The notes under the pieces are model-generated. The model saw only the letters and a list, made by a program, of their open reading frames with translations, searched no databases and was not told where the DNA came from. Both the position numbers and the translations under genes were made by a program. From Pseudocercospora fijiensis CIRAD86 (Eukaryota; Ascomycota; Dothideomycetes; Mycosphaerellales; Mycosphaerellaceae), in contig NW_006921534.1 in the NCBI RefSeq assembly GCF_000340215.1, forward strand, positions 4,277,041-4,341,040: a stretch of 64,000 nucleotides of DNA, read 5' to 3'. Shown piece by piece: positions 32,320 through 44,573 of this stretch. Numbering within the stretch: the first letter of the stretch is position 1; each line of letters starts with the position of its first letter.

Positions 32320-35229
32320 TCAATCGGTCTCAATGCTCCAATCGCCGACCCACTCCAGATCCTTGTCGCCAGCTGCAAAGTCCCATCCGACGATGACCTT
32401 GTTCTGGCTACAAGCAATGATACGTCGGGTGTCGAATTGCAGCTTGAAGACACGATTGGATTCTCCCCGCTGTACTTGGCCGTGGACATGGTGATGGTGG
32501 TGGTGGTGGTGGTGATGATGATGCGGTTGACCTGGTTGTGGAGGAGCTTGCGGCTGAGCTGGGCCAACAGGCTGAGCAGCTGCTTGAACTTGGCCTTGCG
32601 CCGCTTGAGGTGCGGGTTGCGCTGCATTCTGTGCAGCCTGACCTGGTTGAGGCTGCTGCCCATGAGGTTGTGCAGGTCCGGCCTGCGCTTGCTGTGCATT
32701 GGCTGCTTGATTTGCGACGGCCTGAGTAGCAATTGCAGCATGAGCATTGTTGTGAGCGGCAGCGGTATTTAAGGCATTCAATGCCTGCGAATGTTGCTGC
32801 TGACCGGCGATCACCTGAATATGCTGATTGAGGTTCACTTGGGCCGCTGCCATGGCGGTGAGCTGCGAGTGCGGCAGACCGTGACCTGGACCAACAGCGG
32901 GCTGGGCGAGGAGTGCATTGGAGATTGCAAGGTGGCCGTGAGCCTGTTGCAGGAGCTGTGTCGGGGCGTTCTGCTGCTGACCATGTTGAGGAGCGGCTTG
33001 AGCATTGCCATGGTGCAGCGCGTGCGGAATGCGTGCGGCGTTTGCTCTTACACGTCCCTGCACACCGAATTGTCCTTGATGCAGGCGTTGATTTGGCTTC
33101 CACGTATTGCGCTTGCTGGGATCGCGCTTCCAGATGATAATGGTCTCGTCGTAGGAACCAGAGACAATCTTGGCCCACTTGCTGCCGCCTCCACCAGGTG
33201 GAATCTTAGTCCCATAGCTGAGCATATCCTGAGGACGGCTCGAGCCGGCGTTGCGTGGTCGGCGGCGGCGAGAGACATCAGCTGGTTGCATGCCATTGTC
33301 CAATGCCATCAAGAAGTTTCGGTCAGCCATCTTTGCCTCGTCGAGTAGTTCCTCATCGGTGACAGTGTCCATATCGCCAAAACGAGCCTGGACGGTGCGC
33401 ACAAGATTACTGTGGCCGTCCAAGCATGCGACTTCAGCTGTAGTCTCGAAGTCGAAGATTCTGACCGAATTGTCCGATGAACCACTGACAATGCGGCGAC
33501 CATCGAACTGCACACATGCGATGCCTTTGGTGTGCCCAGTATACGACTTACGATGATTCGGTCCCGGCTTCTTGGTGTGTATGTTCCAGGACTTGATGGT
33601 GCGGTCTCCAGATGCGGACACAATAACATCTCCGTTGATCTGAACAGCATTGACTGCGGCTTGGTGGCCCACGAGGGTGTCCAGCTGGGTATATGCAGGA
33701 ATAAGGTCATATTCTCTCAAGTTGAGATCAGCACCAAGGGTTTCGATGACCCGAGTGGGAATGATCGGATCATTTTGAGGTATATCATGTCTGTTCCAGA
33801 TCTTGATCGTCTTATCTTTGGAGCAGGTGACCAAATAGCGATCGTCGAATCTCAAATTGAGCACGCTTTCCGTGTGGCCATTCTGGATCGTGCGGATCAT
33901 CTCTCCCGTCGAGAACTTCCAGATGATGATATAGTTGTCACTACCACCACTCACAATGATATCATGCTTTTCGTCTGGTCTCGGGTCGAACTGCAGACAC
34001 AGCACGCTGGCCGCATGTCCGATCAGCGGGGTACCTCGCATGCGCTGAGTATTGAGATCCCAAATGCGAATGGTCTTGTCACGTGAGCCCGAGACAAGGT
34101 GATTACCCGAATGCTGGATAGTGTAGACACATTCGGTATGGCCTTCGGCTTCATGTTCCGGATGTGGCAGGCGGAACATGGTGTAAGTGCCGGTATCCCA
34201 ATTGCGTTCCAATCGTCGACGCTGCTTATAAAGCCATGGCCAACTGATCTTGGTTACAGTACTGCTCTGGTTCTTCTGGGTGTTGAAAACGGTAGGCCTA
34301 AGCTGGACAAGGACTGAGCTAGGTTCCGTGGGGAAGTCAACTGCCGAATGCACTGCAGGAGTTGTTGGTCGAGTATCGAAATCCATGAGAGCGTCCTTGG
34401 CGGAAATGGTGGTTCCTGGTATATTGCCATTCGTGGAGCGTATCGTGTTTGCCGTGGGCTCAACTCCTTCCATGCTTCCGGACGCGTCACTCTGATCTCC
34501 ATCTACCGGGTCCACGTCGGCGGTGTTGCCACTGCCGGCGGCCTGGGTGGCTTCACCCTCGCTGAAAGCTTCATCTCGCGCCCTCTTACGGCTGCTCTTT
34601 CGCTCTAGGGAGTGTGTTGGTCGTGTGTGGCCTGTCTTGAGAATCCGCTCCGCCACCTGTACACCCTTCTTCGTGGCCAAGTCCCCCATTTCTCGTATCC
34701 TAGCTCGGTCGACGCGCCATCCTTCGCGTCCAAAATTGTCATGCCACAACTGTTCATCCTTGGCGACCTCTCTCCAGGGCCGCGAGACCACGGAAGCAGT
34801 CAGAAGTTCCTGGGCGGTCAGATGTGAGAAGACCTCGAGGATGATTTCGTGGGGTAGGCGCGCGACTGGATCGAAGTAGACCAGCGAGCTGATCTTTTCA
34901 ATGAGCTCATAGAGGGATTTTGTGGAAAGGGTGTGCAGTAGCCTTTGTATGAATTCTGTGCGCGAGTGTCAGTATAACATTCTGTGCGAGATATGGCCGA
35001 GCCATCGCCACGACTACTCACCACTTCGTGAGCCTTCACGTAGGGAGTAGGCCTCGGGCAAAAGTTGCTCCAGCAGCGGATCATATGTCTTTTGTTTGGA
35101 GATGCTATCGCAGCCGGGCTGGCTGTTTGTTTCTTCTGAGAAGCCCTCGTCGAAGGGCGGCATTGTGCGGTCCATGATGGCATACGCGCTGCAGTCTGGA
35201 GCAATACGGCGAGGATGTTGATGTTTCAT
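32320..35229 (-). CDS. F-box/WD40 protein, putative SCF ubiquitin-ligase substrate receptor
   Basis: Two exons, 35229-35022 and 34955-32320 (66-bp intron, GTGAGT donor), give 947 residues; the ATG at 35175 is an alternative start. The F-box follows the splice (LPHEIILEVFSHLTAQELLTASVVSRPWREVA, near 105-140) and would bind Skp1. After a Ser/Asp-rich linker, WD40 blades run from about residue 340, for example HLVSGSRDKTIRIWD, VSGGSDNYIIIWK, VTCSKDKTIKIWN, VSASGDRTIKSWN, VSGSSDNSVRIFD and VSGSYDETIIIWK. A roughly 190-residue Gln/Ala/Pro/Gly-rich insert with a run of 12 His separates the last blade (IIACSQNKVIVGWD) from the others. The protein probably recruits phosphorylated substrates to an SCF complex. 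Which one is unclear; Cdc4/Pop, Met30 and Pof1 types share this layout. It is divergent from CDC24 across 1.5 kb. Confidence 0.88.
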
Positions 35230-36749
35230 GCGCAGCGTCGCGGATATTGGCGGCAGCGAATGCGTCGAGGTGGAAGTAGTAGTGAGCGTGTGCAGCGGGC
35301 GGGCGGGCAGGCAATGGCGTGAGGCTCTGGAAAGGCGCAGATCAGATGTGGCCAGCGGCAGGCAGCGTGGGTCGGGGCGGTGCGGTGCGGTGCAGTAATA
35401 AGAGATAGAGTAGTGTGCTGCGCGACGCTGCGACAGCGATATGTTCTCGTCGAGGCTCGCCACTCCTACTGCACGAGGCCGATTGCAGGTCGCAGGTGTT
35501 GATGTCGGGCCTGGGGCAGTACATACTTTAGCCACAGTCTGTGCTCAGTTCGACCGGTCGGCTTGTGAGCCCGTTTGGCGCTAGCAGCCGGTGCACTGGA
35601 ACGGAATAAGCCACTGGGGGTAGTGGTATACGTACAGGCCAACGATCAGGGCTCGGAGAAACTTTCACGACTCTTACACACGCACGCCGATGATGGCAGA
35701 TTGATTGCCTGATTGCCAGCTGCAAAGTCAGCGATCGCGATCAGTGGTGATGTGACGAGACAGAGCACACGACTTCGCACGCTCTGCTCGCGGCCAGCAC
35801 GCAGCGCAGTGATATGTGTGCAGTGTGCTTGATCATCACCCAGTGACCAACAACGGTCCTCCTGTCGCACAAGAACAGAGACCGGGCTGTGATTGGTCGC
35901 TGGGGCGTGGATCAGAGAACAAAGCTCGTTGATGCAGTGTGAAGCGCGCGTCGCCTGTCTTCGGTGGGTGGAAAGTAGACAACGCCACCCCCAAGCACCG
36001 CAGACACCGTAGACACCGCAGACACCGCAGAGTCGCAGAGTCCCGACACCAGCGCCGGCACAGAGAGGCACAGAGCGAGGGCGCGGGCGCAAGATAGATC
36101 ACCACCCACGTAGACTGCAGACCAGACCAGACCAGCCCAGCCGACGTCGTGAGTGTGATTTGCACCGGTGGCCCGGCGCGTACACAGCAAGTGGCATCGC
36201 ATCGCATCGCATCGCATCGCATCGCATCACATCGCATCGCATCGCGCAGAGCAGCGCCGCTCAGGACTCAGGAGCCTGCAGCGTCTCGTCTCACGCTCCC
36301 GCTCCCGCTCCCGCTCCCGCTCACGCTCACGACCACGACCACGACTCGTGCGCAGAGTCCAACGGCGGACCTACCCGCAGCCTGCTTCGCTGCAACTGCC
36401 CAAACACCCCCAGGCCAGGCCCAGCAGGCCCAGCAGGCCCCAGGCCCCCGCCGCGCCAGGAGAACCTCTTACATACTTCGCTGCCATACCCACCGCCGCT
36501 GCCACCGCACGCACCTGCACACGCCCTCGACCGCGACCTCGCCTGCCACTGCCACTGCCACTGCCACTGCCACCACGCCCGCAACAACTCAACTCACTCT
36601 GCCGTCGCTGCTCACTCCACGCTCCACTCCACGCCACCACTCCAGTCGCATCCCGCAGTTGCCCTGCTCTGCTCTGCTCTGCTCACCGACTGTGCACCCT
36701 CCGTCCGGCATAGTCTCCATGCCGCCCTCCGCGTAGAGCGCCGGCGACT
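35230..36749. promoter_or_regulatory. Divergent intergenic region rich in simple repeats
   Basis: 1.5 kb between two head-to-head genes. It holds several unrelated simple repeats: (CATCG)10 at 36195-36244, CAGACACCG-type units near 36000-36035, GCTCCC units near 36294-36325, CACTGC units near 36545-36575 and GCTCT units near 36664-36682. Long open frames here are by-products of these repeats. It probably acts as the promoter for both genes. Confidence 0.55.
36195..36244 (+). repeat. (CATCG)10 pentamer microsatellite
   Basis: Ten contiguous 5-bp units; the seventh is CATCA. Located about 500 bp upstream of the CDC24 start. Confidence 0.95.
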
Positions 36750-39700
36750 ATGGAGATCGCGTCGCATGGAAATCCGCACTTTATCCGAGCTCTGACTGCG
36801 CCGTTGACTACGCAAGCTGCTGGCCCTGGCCCTGTCGACCACGCCAGCGGCCCCTACCATAGCGCCAAACTCCACCACCACCACCACCAACCGAACATGT
36901 CCCAGAACCCTTTGATCCATTCTCAGGGCCACACTTCCTCCAACTACAGCATTCAGTCCCAGCCCTCGAGTCGCAGCAGCGATACCACCCAAGGCACCTC
37001 GCACAGCACACTCTTTCCCCCACCGCCCTTGCCGAACAGCTCGGCCACTGCCGCGGGCGGTGGTGGAATGGCGAACAGCGATGTCGTCACGCCAACCAAC
37101 AATATCATGAACAGCGTCGCCGACGCGAGCAGCTCTTTGTTCCAGATATGCGTTGCCCTGCGTCAACGTCTGCTCGGCGTGCCTGGCTTTCACGATGCAT
37201 TGCTGGAGGAGGAAGCGGAGGCCGATGAAGATACAGACCCGGTAACTTTACTGTGGAGGACCTTCCGGCGAGGCTATCCCCTCATGCTGCTGTACAATGC
37301 CTTGCGACCGTCTCAGCCTTTAAATATGCCGCAAGGCGTCAAGGAAGACAAGAAAGCGAAAGCTGCCACGTTCAAATTCATCCAGGCTTGCAACGCCGAC
37401 CTGAAGATTCCACAAGAAGAGTTGTTCATCATCACCGATCTTTACGGCGACGACACCACCGGATTCGTCAAGGTCGCCCGCGTGGTGAATCGAGTGTTGG
37501 ATGTATTGGTTCAGCGTGGATTGGTGGAGGATGTGCGACCCACCGCCTCCGACTTTGAGCAAGCCGAAAAAGGCATGAAACGAACCCAACGGCAACACAT
37601 TATCTCAGAGTTGGTCAGGTCAGAAAGAACATATGTGCAGCATCTGGAACTATTGCAGGCTTTCAAGCATCTCGTAGAGGAGAAGGGCATCATCGCTGGT
37701 GATGCCGTCCATGACATATTCCTGAACCTCAACGCGCTCTTGGACTTTCAGCGCCGCTTTCTGATCCGAGTGGAACAAACCAACGCCCTCCCGGAAGAAG
37801 AGCAGAATTGGGGTAAACTCTTTTTGCTTTACTGCGAAGCATTCAAAGTGTACGAACCATACATTGCCAACCAGCGGAAGTGCGAAAAGACTGTCATCGC
37901 CGAATTTGCCAAATTACGCGAGGCGGGAGGGAGCATCGAAATGCAGCAGATGGTCGAGTCTCCAACCGCGCTCCACTCTTTCTTGATGAAGCCATTTCAG
38001 AGATTGACCAAGTATCCGCTTTTACTGGAGCAACTTCATAAGAAGGGCGATCTAGATGAGGCGAGAAAGCAAGACTTGGTCAATGGCATGGAAGCTTCAA
38101 CATCCGTCCTGACGCGAACAAATAAGGCTGTTGACAGAGAAGAGAAGGCAGAAGCAGTCCAAGAATTGAAATTGCGAGTCGAGGATTGGAAAGGTCACCG
38201 AGTGGAAGGCTTCGGAGAGCTTCTGCTCTACGGCACCTTCACTGTCTTGAAGAGCGAGAATCTCGCAAACGGCAAAGACGGCGAGCGACAGGTAAGACGG
38301 GCAAGAGCAAATACTTGGAGACCTTCACTGACGCATGACAACAGTACCACGTCTACTTATTTGAGACCATCTTGCTTTGTTGCAAGAACATTGACCTCAG
38401 CAAGCCCAAGAACAAACTATCGAATAAGAATCTGGTCGACAACAAGGGCAAGCCGAAGCTTCAGCTCAAGGGTCGAATCTTCATGCAAAATGTTACTGAC
38501 TTGGTATCTCTAGCGAAACCAGGTATGCTCATCCCGGATGTGGAGTTGTCAATTAGGACCAATGGCAGGGTATGTTTGACGGAAGCTAATGATGGGATTT
38601 AGGCTCATACACATGTCAGATTTTCTGGAAAGGCGATCCTAGCATCGAAAACTTCATCATTAGGTTCACCACTGAAGATACCCTCAAGAAATGGGCACAA
38701 CAGATTGAGATCCAACGACGAAAATACCGGGAGAGAATCGTTGGCGCAAGAAGCAGTGACAGCAGCAGTCACAAAGGCACGAGCGCAACCGAGTTCTCGT
38801 TCATGCAGAATCAACCCCTCGAGAATCCATACAAGGAGATCGAAGAAGACGATGATGAGGACGACGTTGACACACTGGCTGGTAGTGGCAGCTGGTCAGG
38901 TCCGAATGGCTTCAGCAGTTTCTCACAAAGCCGCAATGGCAGCTCTAGCTCATTACGATCGAGAAGCACAACGGGCGACAGCACTTTGGGCTCTATTTCG
39001 GAGACATCGGCTACGCGGTCACACCCACCTCGAATACCCACTGCAGTTATGCCGCAAGGACTATCGTTGCGGACGCGAGAATTGCAACAACTCGCACAAT
39101 CACCCGGCGACAGACAGATAGACAGCTACTTTTCGCCTACCACCGACTCTCCCATGTCGGCAATGTCATCACGGACAAGCACAAGTTCTGGCATTTACCC
39201 CTTCCCAAGGCAAGGGCTTCCACAGAACGGATACTATGAAGAGGGTCACGGCGCGACACGATTTACTGCGCCAGCACCGGCACGCCAGCCGATGAATGGA
39301 ACCATGTCAAGTAGCTACACGCCTACAAACCGAGTCCCTTCGGGGCAGCAAAGATATCCGCCCGGTACTGCGATGCACAGTTCAATGCAATTACCACCGT
39401 CCAGGAATCGATCCGCTAGTAGCCCGGACATCCACAATGGACAGAGAGTCCCTGTACGGAATGGTGCCCAACCACCCGTGCCAGAAATGCCCGCCTCTTA
39501 TGCAAACAGGAGTCAAAACAACTCACCAAGCTTGCCAAATGGGATCGATCGAACATCTCCACAGATGCTACGAGATCGACAATATTCCAATGCTGAGGCG
39601 TCACCCACTGACTATGCGTATCCAGGGAGACCAGGCATGCTTACTCAGTTTGGTAGCTCGAGGACGATCACCCCATCGTCTTCACGAGTGGCATATCCGC

Positions 39701-40080
39701 CTCCTACGCCCTCGTCGGGAATGCCGTTTGCAGCGCCGGGCGAAGAAGGACCGCCGACTCAAAAGACAACTCCAGCACAACTCAAGGTGCGGGTTCATTG
39801 TCCCGCTGCGGGTCAAACCCTGACACTGGTCGTGTCAACAAACATAACATATCAGACCTTGAAGGACCGAATAGATGCGAAACTTCAACGATCTACAAAC
39901 TTGAGCCTTGGAGACAGGGGCCCGAAAGAAGCACACGTGAAGCTGAAGTATCTTGACGAGGATGATTTTGTTAGTATCCAGTCTGACGAAGACGTGCAAA
40001 CAGCCTTCGAAACCTGGAAAGAACAACACGGAGAAGGAATAGGAGGGATGGGAGAGATCGAGCTCTATTGCCAAAAATGA
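36750..40080 (+). CDS. CDC24: Cdc24-type Rho/Cdc42 guanine nucleotide exchange factor
   Basis: Three exons, 36750-38291, 38345-38569 and 38620-40080 (introns of 53 and 50 bp), give 1075 residues. Domain order matches Cdc24/Scd1. A CH-like domain lies at about 128-255 (LFQICVALRQRLLGVPGF... VARVVNRVLDVLVQRG). The DH domain is at about 277-460 (HIISELVRSERTYVQHLELL... SFLMKPFQRLTKYPLLLEQL). A PH domain at about 470-625 spans both introns (YHVYLFETILLCCK... WAQQIEIQRRKY). After a long Ser/Pro/Thr-rich linker comes a C-terminal PB1 domain at about 975-1075 (LKVRVHCPAAGQTLTLVV... DDFVSIQSDEDVQTAFETWKE). It should load GTP on Cdc42 to set polarity and hyphal growth, and bind a Bem1-type scaffold by PB1. 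The N-terminal 120 residues are low-complexity; the ATG at 36897 is an alternative start. Confidence 0.94.
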
Positions 40081-41534
40081 GCAACCACCATTTTGGATAT
40101 ACAACCCTCATCTCGGATGGTCGCATCTTCATGCGACATAAACATTGAGTGCAGTAGCTCTGGTACCCCCATACCTAGCAGTCACGAATCTCCGGACCAA
40201 TAGAAAGGCACGCGAACCGATCGCATTACCGACCTCGACCACCACGAGGCATAGATTCTGCTTCCACCAAGCAATATGGCGTAGAACGAGCCAGCCAGCC
40301 CGCATCGGCTCCGCCACATGCCACTCCGCGCCCGGCACGTCACGAGCGTTCTCTACCTCCCACGATGACCACGACGCAATGACCGGGCTAAGCAGCTCGA
40401 TGCATCCATATGAAATGCATCTACTCCAGAACAGATCTCTACGCCATCTTAGCTAAGGGATGTGGCACGCCGTTTCGTGATTCGAGAGCAAGCTCCGTCC
40501 ACGAATGAAGGAAACGACCTTCTATTGCTATTCTGCTAGAAGCCTTTGCGAAGGCTACATGACCTGAAGAGGAGAGACTTCAACTTCGTTTAGAAGCTCG
40601 GAAGCATTACCACCAACAAGGACGATGGGCCTGGCGGTAGTCACTTGCAATGATGGCGAATTTGCGCAGCAGTCATTGCGCGATGTTTGACGAATTGAGG
40701 TTGATTGATTGTTTGATCGAGAGATACCAAAGTTACTGTAGCTTCTGTTATGTAGCTGCTGCTTGCCTGTCTGCGACGAGATATCTTGAAGAAAGTCAAG
40801 ATCTGACAATCACATCTCCACATGATCTAAGATACTTGATATCGACTGATCGACCGACTACCACTGACTTCTGCTCAGAGCACGAGACCATTGACATGAT
40901 AACTCCATCGGTCGATGATGACATTCCGCCATCATGACGCTCAAGCCACCAGTTGCAACTGAACTCTCTCTCCAATAGGACGGCTCGTATATAACGACCT
41001 GGTTGGTCTCGACTTTACTTTAGAATCTTCTAATCTCGATATGCGTTCACTGTTCATGAAACGCTAAATGCAAAGTAAAGTTTCATCCCACACGTTCCTC
41101 CCGTGGAAGTTTGATGGCGGACTAGGTTTGCGTTAAAACTGCTTATAAGTGTGAACTCTAATGAAAATGGATGATCTATCTAACACTAACTAGGAGGCTA
41201 CTATTAGTATTTCCTCTTGTTTGCTATGTCTTTCACGTTGCAGAAGGTGTGAGAAGAGTCTAAGACAAACAACAGTTTGCCATGCTTCGGCACCGGTCGC
41301 TTCGTTCGTCTTCCAAACCTCCCCATCGGGCACGGCTTATTGTCGGTTCCTGGGATGTCGTCACCATCGTGAAGATGGGGTGGCTTGTGGAATAATGAAT
41401 GGGTTGGGGTTGGTGGCTCATGGCTCGGTCGTTAGATCTTGGAGGTGGTAGAGGTGAGGGTTACGCGTGCGGCAAGCGATACGTATGTAGAGCATGGTTA
41501 GTATTTACGACGAAATACGTCCTGGCCTCATCTC
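40081..41534. other. Intergenic, gene-poor
   Basis: About 1.45 kb between the convergent CDC24 and COQ3 genes. I see only short overlapping frames (such as 40650-40937) without recognisable features, and no repeat. Confidence 0.5.
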
Positions 41535-42443
41535 TCAATCATCTCTCCTCCTCACCCCAAAGAAATAATTCCCCCAATCCTCGCTCCCACTAATCTCCTT
41601 CCACCCCAATCCAGGCACATAAACTACTCCCATCTGCCTCCACCCATCTCCACCCACACTCACATCCAGCAATTCTTGCTGACTCCTCGCCCACTCCCTC
41701 ATCTCATGAGGTTGTATATATTGACTCCACTCATGCGTCCCTCTCGGAACCATCTTTAAAACCTCCTCAGCCATGAATTTCGTCGTGAACCAACTGGTCC
41801 CCGTTCTTGCGATCGTAGAACCAATCAACCAACCCCCAGGCTTCAAATGTCGGAGTACCGTTTTGAGGAATGGAGATGGTTGTTGAATGTGTTCGATGAC
41901 TTCGAATAGTGTTATGATATCGTACTGTTCCTCAGGCGGGAGATTTTCGATTGGGATATTATTATATTCGAGTCTCCCGTTTTCAGGCAAGAGTAATGGG
42001 TCTTGTCTCGCATGTCTTTTTGCTACGGTGATGACTTCGGGTGTTGGGTCGATTGCCGTGACACTTTTGGCGTAGGGCAGTCGTGCCGCACTTTCTGCGA
42101 AAATGCCGCCTCCGCAGCCTATGTCGAGAAAGCGTAGTTTCTGATGTGGAGTTCCGTTGAGGCAGCTTTTTATGAATTTGTGTCGGAGAGGATTCATGAG
42201 GTGGAGGAGTCTGCTTGGACCGTGTGAGTCCCACCATGATGAGGCGAGGGTGTTGAAGTGGGAGACTTCGGTTGCGTTCACGGAGGATTGGGAGGATGGT
42301 TCGGGGTGGATGTTTGTGTTGTAGGTTGCGTGGGTTCTGGTGAATGTGCGAGCTGAGGTTGCGAGAAAGGCTTCTTTCATTGCTAGAGCGCGTATATGGG
42401 GTGGCAATACCATTATATGGCGACTCAGAGACAGCGATGCCAT
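41535..42443 (-). CDS. COQ3: Mitochondrial ubiquinone biosynthesis O-methyltransferase Coq3
   Basis: 302 residues from the ATG at 42443 (MASLSLSRHIMVLPP); the frame is open to 42500. The first 50 residues are Arg/Ser/Thr-rich without acids until late, fitting a mitochondrial presequence. The class I SAM-methyltransferase core follows: NATEVSHFNTLASSWWDSHG, then LDIGCGGGIFAESAARL (motif I, SAM binding), TAIDPTPEVI, YDIITLFEVIEHI and LKPGGWLIGSTI. The UbiG/Coq3 hallmark stretch around RTGTSWFTTKFMAEEVLKMVPRGTHEW is present. Coq3 does both O-methylations of coenzyme Q synthesis in the matrix-side CoQ synthome. Confidence 0.94.
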   Translation of the reverse strand: MASLSLSRHIMVLPPHIRALAMKEAFLATSARTFTRTHATYNTNIHPEPSSQSSVNATEVSHFNTLASSWWDSHGPSRLLHLMNPLRHKFIKSCLNGTPHQKLRFLDIGCGGGIFAESAARLPYAKSVTAIDPTPEVITVAKRHARQDPLLLPENGRLEYNNIPIENLPPEEQYDIITLFEVIEHIQQPSPFLKTVLRHLKPGGWLIGSTIARTGTSWFTTKFMAEEVLKMVPRGTHEWSQYIQPHEMREWARSQQELLDVSVGGDGWRQMGVVYVPGLGWKEISGSEDWGNYFFGVRRRDD

Positions 42444-43268
42444 GATGCGCTTCGTCCGTGGTTGTTGTGCATGAAGAAGCAAGAAGCATTGTGAGGTCAA
42501 GAAGCTCTGGGGAAGCTTTGCTTCCGCGGATCTAGACCTACCGAGAATGTGGCGTCGAGGAGGCTTGCGCTTGCGTCGTTGGCCACGTCTTCTCAGACCA
42601 CACGCCTACCTCAAAAAATAGTAATGATCTTGGGACATGATGTGTACAATCCTACGACTGATCTGAATGCTGGCGGCGGGCTCAAGAATTGCACCGTCGA
42701 GGCTGTCAAGGTCAAAGCCGGATTTTCTCGTTACAGAAGCTCCAAACCAGGACTGAAAGCCATGAAGACGCCATTATAGGAGTTTCTCGGGCGGTAACGA
42801 TACCTGCATACGACAGAATGGACTCGAAGCGGACAATGGAGATACGTTCGATGGATCACCAATGACTTAGCACCTCATTGCCCCGAGTCTCAGAACCGGC
42901 AGGAGAGGAAAGAATGATGTGCAAGCACGCGTGCGAACACAGGAAGTGGTTTAATGATTTGGATGCACGGTCTAGATTCAGTGCGAACGACCTGTCCCGA
43001 GACCTCAAGGAGCGACCGAAGCGAAGCCCGGGCGAGCGACATGCGCTGCTGTATCTGCCACATACGAAATTCCTGATTCCTCTATCTGCATTCCGGTTAG
43101 CACAGTTTGGCATACCCTCCAAGGAGAGAGTGAACATACCACCATACGCCCATTAAAATCCAAGTTGTAAGGCTATCGGCCATCGTCGGGACAAGTTGCG
43201 CCGTCGAGGCGGTGGGCTGGAGCCTGTGCGACCGTGGTGGTCGCAATAATGAATTCCTGCTTCATGAC
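42444..43268. other. Intergenic
   Basis: COQ3 promoter on the right side of that gene and 3' region of the small secreted gene. Frames at 42549-42779 and 42856-43156 show no signal peptide or domain. Confidence 0.5.
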
Positions 43269-43571
43269 TTATGCCCATTCGTGCTTCTCGTACCACTCCT
43301 CTGGCTTAGGTGGTGCTGTGCTACCCTTCCAAGGGTTGCCACCCTTTCCTCCCCATCCCTTTGGAATGTGAGATGGAATAGCTGATGCGACTGGCATCGA
43401 TGGATGTGGGCTGTGTTTTCCCCAGCCTTCTCCGTGGGTTCGTGTTGGGTGCCACCAACGCCTCTGGAAGTCCTGCTCACCCCGGTTGTCGAGCACGTTG
43501 TCCCCAGTTGCAGTTGGTGCAGCCTGCACACTAACGACGGCGAGAAATGGAAGAACGGCGAAGAGTCTCAT
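43269..43571 (-). CDS. Small secreted protein, cysteine-free, Trp/Gly/Pro-rich
   Basis: 100 residues, single exon, family not recognised. Signal peptide MRLFAVLPFLAVVSVQA with cleavage near APTATG. A dibasic site follows at NRGEQDFQRRWW, which could be cut by a Kex2-type protease. The mature part is rich in Trp, His, Gly and Pro (WWHPTRTHGEGWGKHS, IPKGWGGKGGNPWKG) and has no Cys. It could be a small secreted effector-like or cell-wall peptide; this is inference from size and signal only. Confidence 0.6.
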   Translation of the reverse strand: MRLFAVLPFLAVVSVQAAPTATGDNVLDNRGEQDFQRRWWHPTRTHGEGWGKHSPHPSMPVASAIPSHIPKGWGGKGGNPWKGSTAPPKPEEWYEKHEWA

Positions 43572-44573
43572 GATTGCTGACTTGCTTTGCAGTGGCTTGC
43601 AACGGGGCTGAGGTCCTATTCGAAAACGGTATGGGATGGAAGTGCAGCTGCCAGGCTGGGTGCGATCGTTCGAAACTTGAGGAGCTGGTGGGCACGCTTC
43701 AGTTGCAACAGAAAGCTTCTGTTAGGTATATAGAGCTGCACACCGATTCCGAATGAACGTTCCTGCGCATTGAGATCGTCATCAATATAGCGTTCACGCC
43801 GCCGTGGTTCATGCCGAGTTCGTTTCTTATCGAAGGGAGTCAAGGGACGCGTGGCTTGAAAACGGATCCTCCAGACAGACAAGGACACGCGCATACGCTG
43901 AAGAACATGCCGCCAGCCATCATCTACAACGCCATTGAATGATTGCAGACATCATCGATCATGGTGAGTAGGAGAAGTCCTAGTCTCTTTTCCACTACAC
44001 CACAGTCAACAATGTGCGAGATGCAGCACGCGAGTACACCCAATTAATCCTTCACTCCGGTTTGAAGTGGACCCAGATGGCTTGTTTGGGATGTCTAGCT
44101 TCCTTTCTGGCCCTTTGTCGAAATCGTCACTCCAGCACAAGCTGCTGCCATGCAGTGTAGACTCTCTATTAAGGCACCGTCTCAAGTCAGTAGCTGACCA
44201 TGCTTTCGGGGACCACATTGAGCAAGATGGATGCAACTTTACACGAGCTGATCGACGCCGTCAATTGACGAGGTACGTCAACAAGAAAAAGGTTGAAGCT
44301 CTGGTAAACGAGCAGTCGAGTCGATGCGAACTTCGCGGCACAAAATCGCATATACGAACTTGCTGCTAGAGATGACGTTGTGCATAAGCGTTAGGCTCTA
44401 CTACCGATAATGGTAAGCTCGGTCTCCGCTCCGGGTGCGGATCTTGTTTCTTTGGTCGAAGTCTCGGACAGAACTTACCTCGGACTCTCACATGCGTTAC
44501 GACATTATTGTGCCTGATATCTCCACAGTGGCACAATCCATGTGGAGACAAATCCAATTGATTTGGAAGACGG
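43572..44573. other. Intergenic, gene-poor
   Basis: About 1 kb without a supported gene. Frames on both strands overlap and none has a recognisable domain. Confidence 0.45.

Noticed and set aside
32481..32525. Poly-His run as vector or tag contamination
   Set aside because: It is embedded in a long Q/A/P-rich coding tract with mixed His codons and flanking WD40 sequence.
36149..36795. Three overlapping long frames upstream of CDC24
   Set aside because: They translate simple repeats in all three frames; composition is only Arg/Ser/His/Pro and no domain appears.
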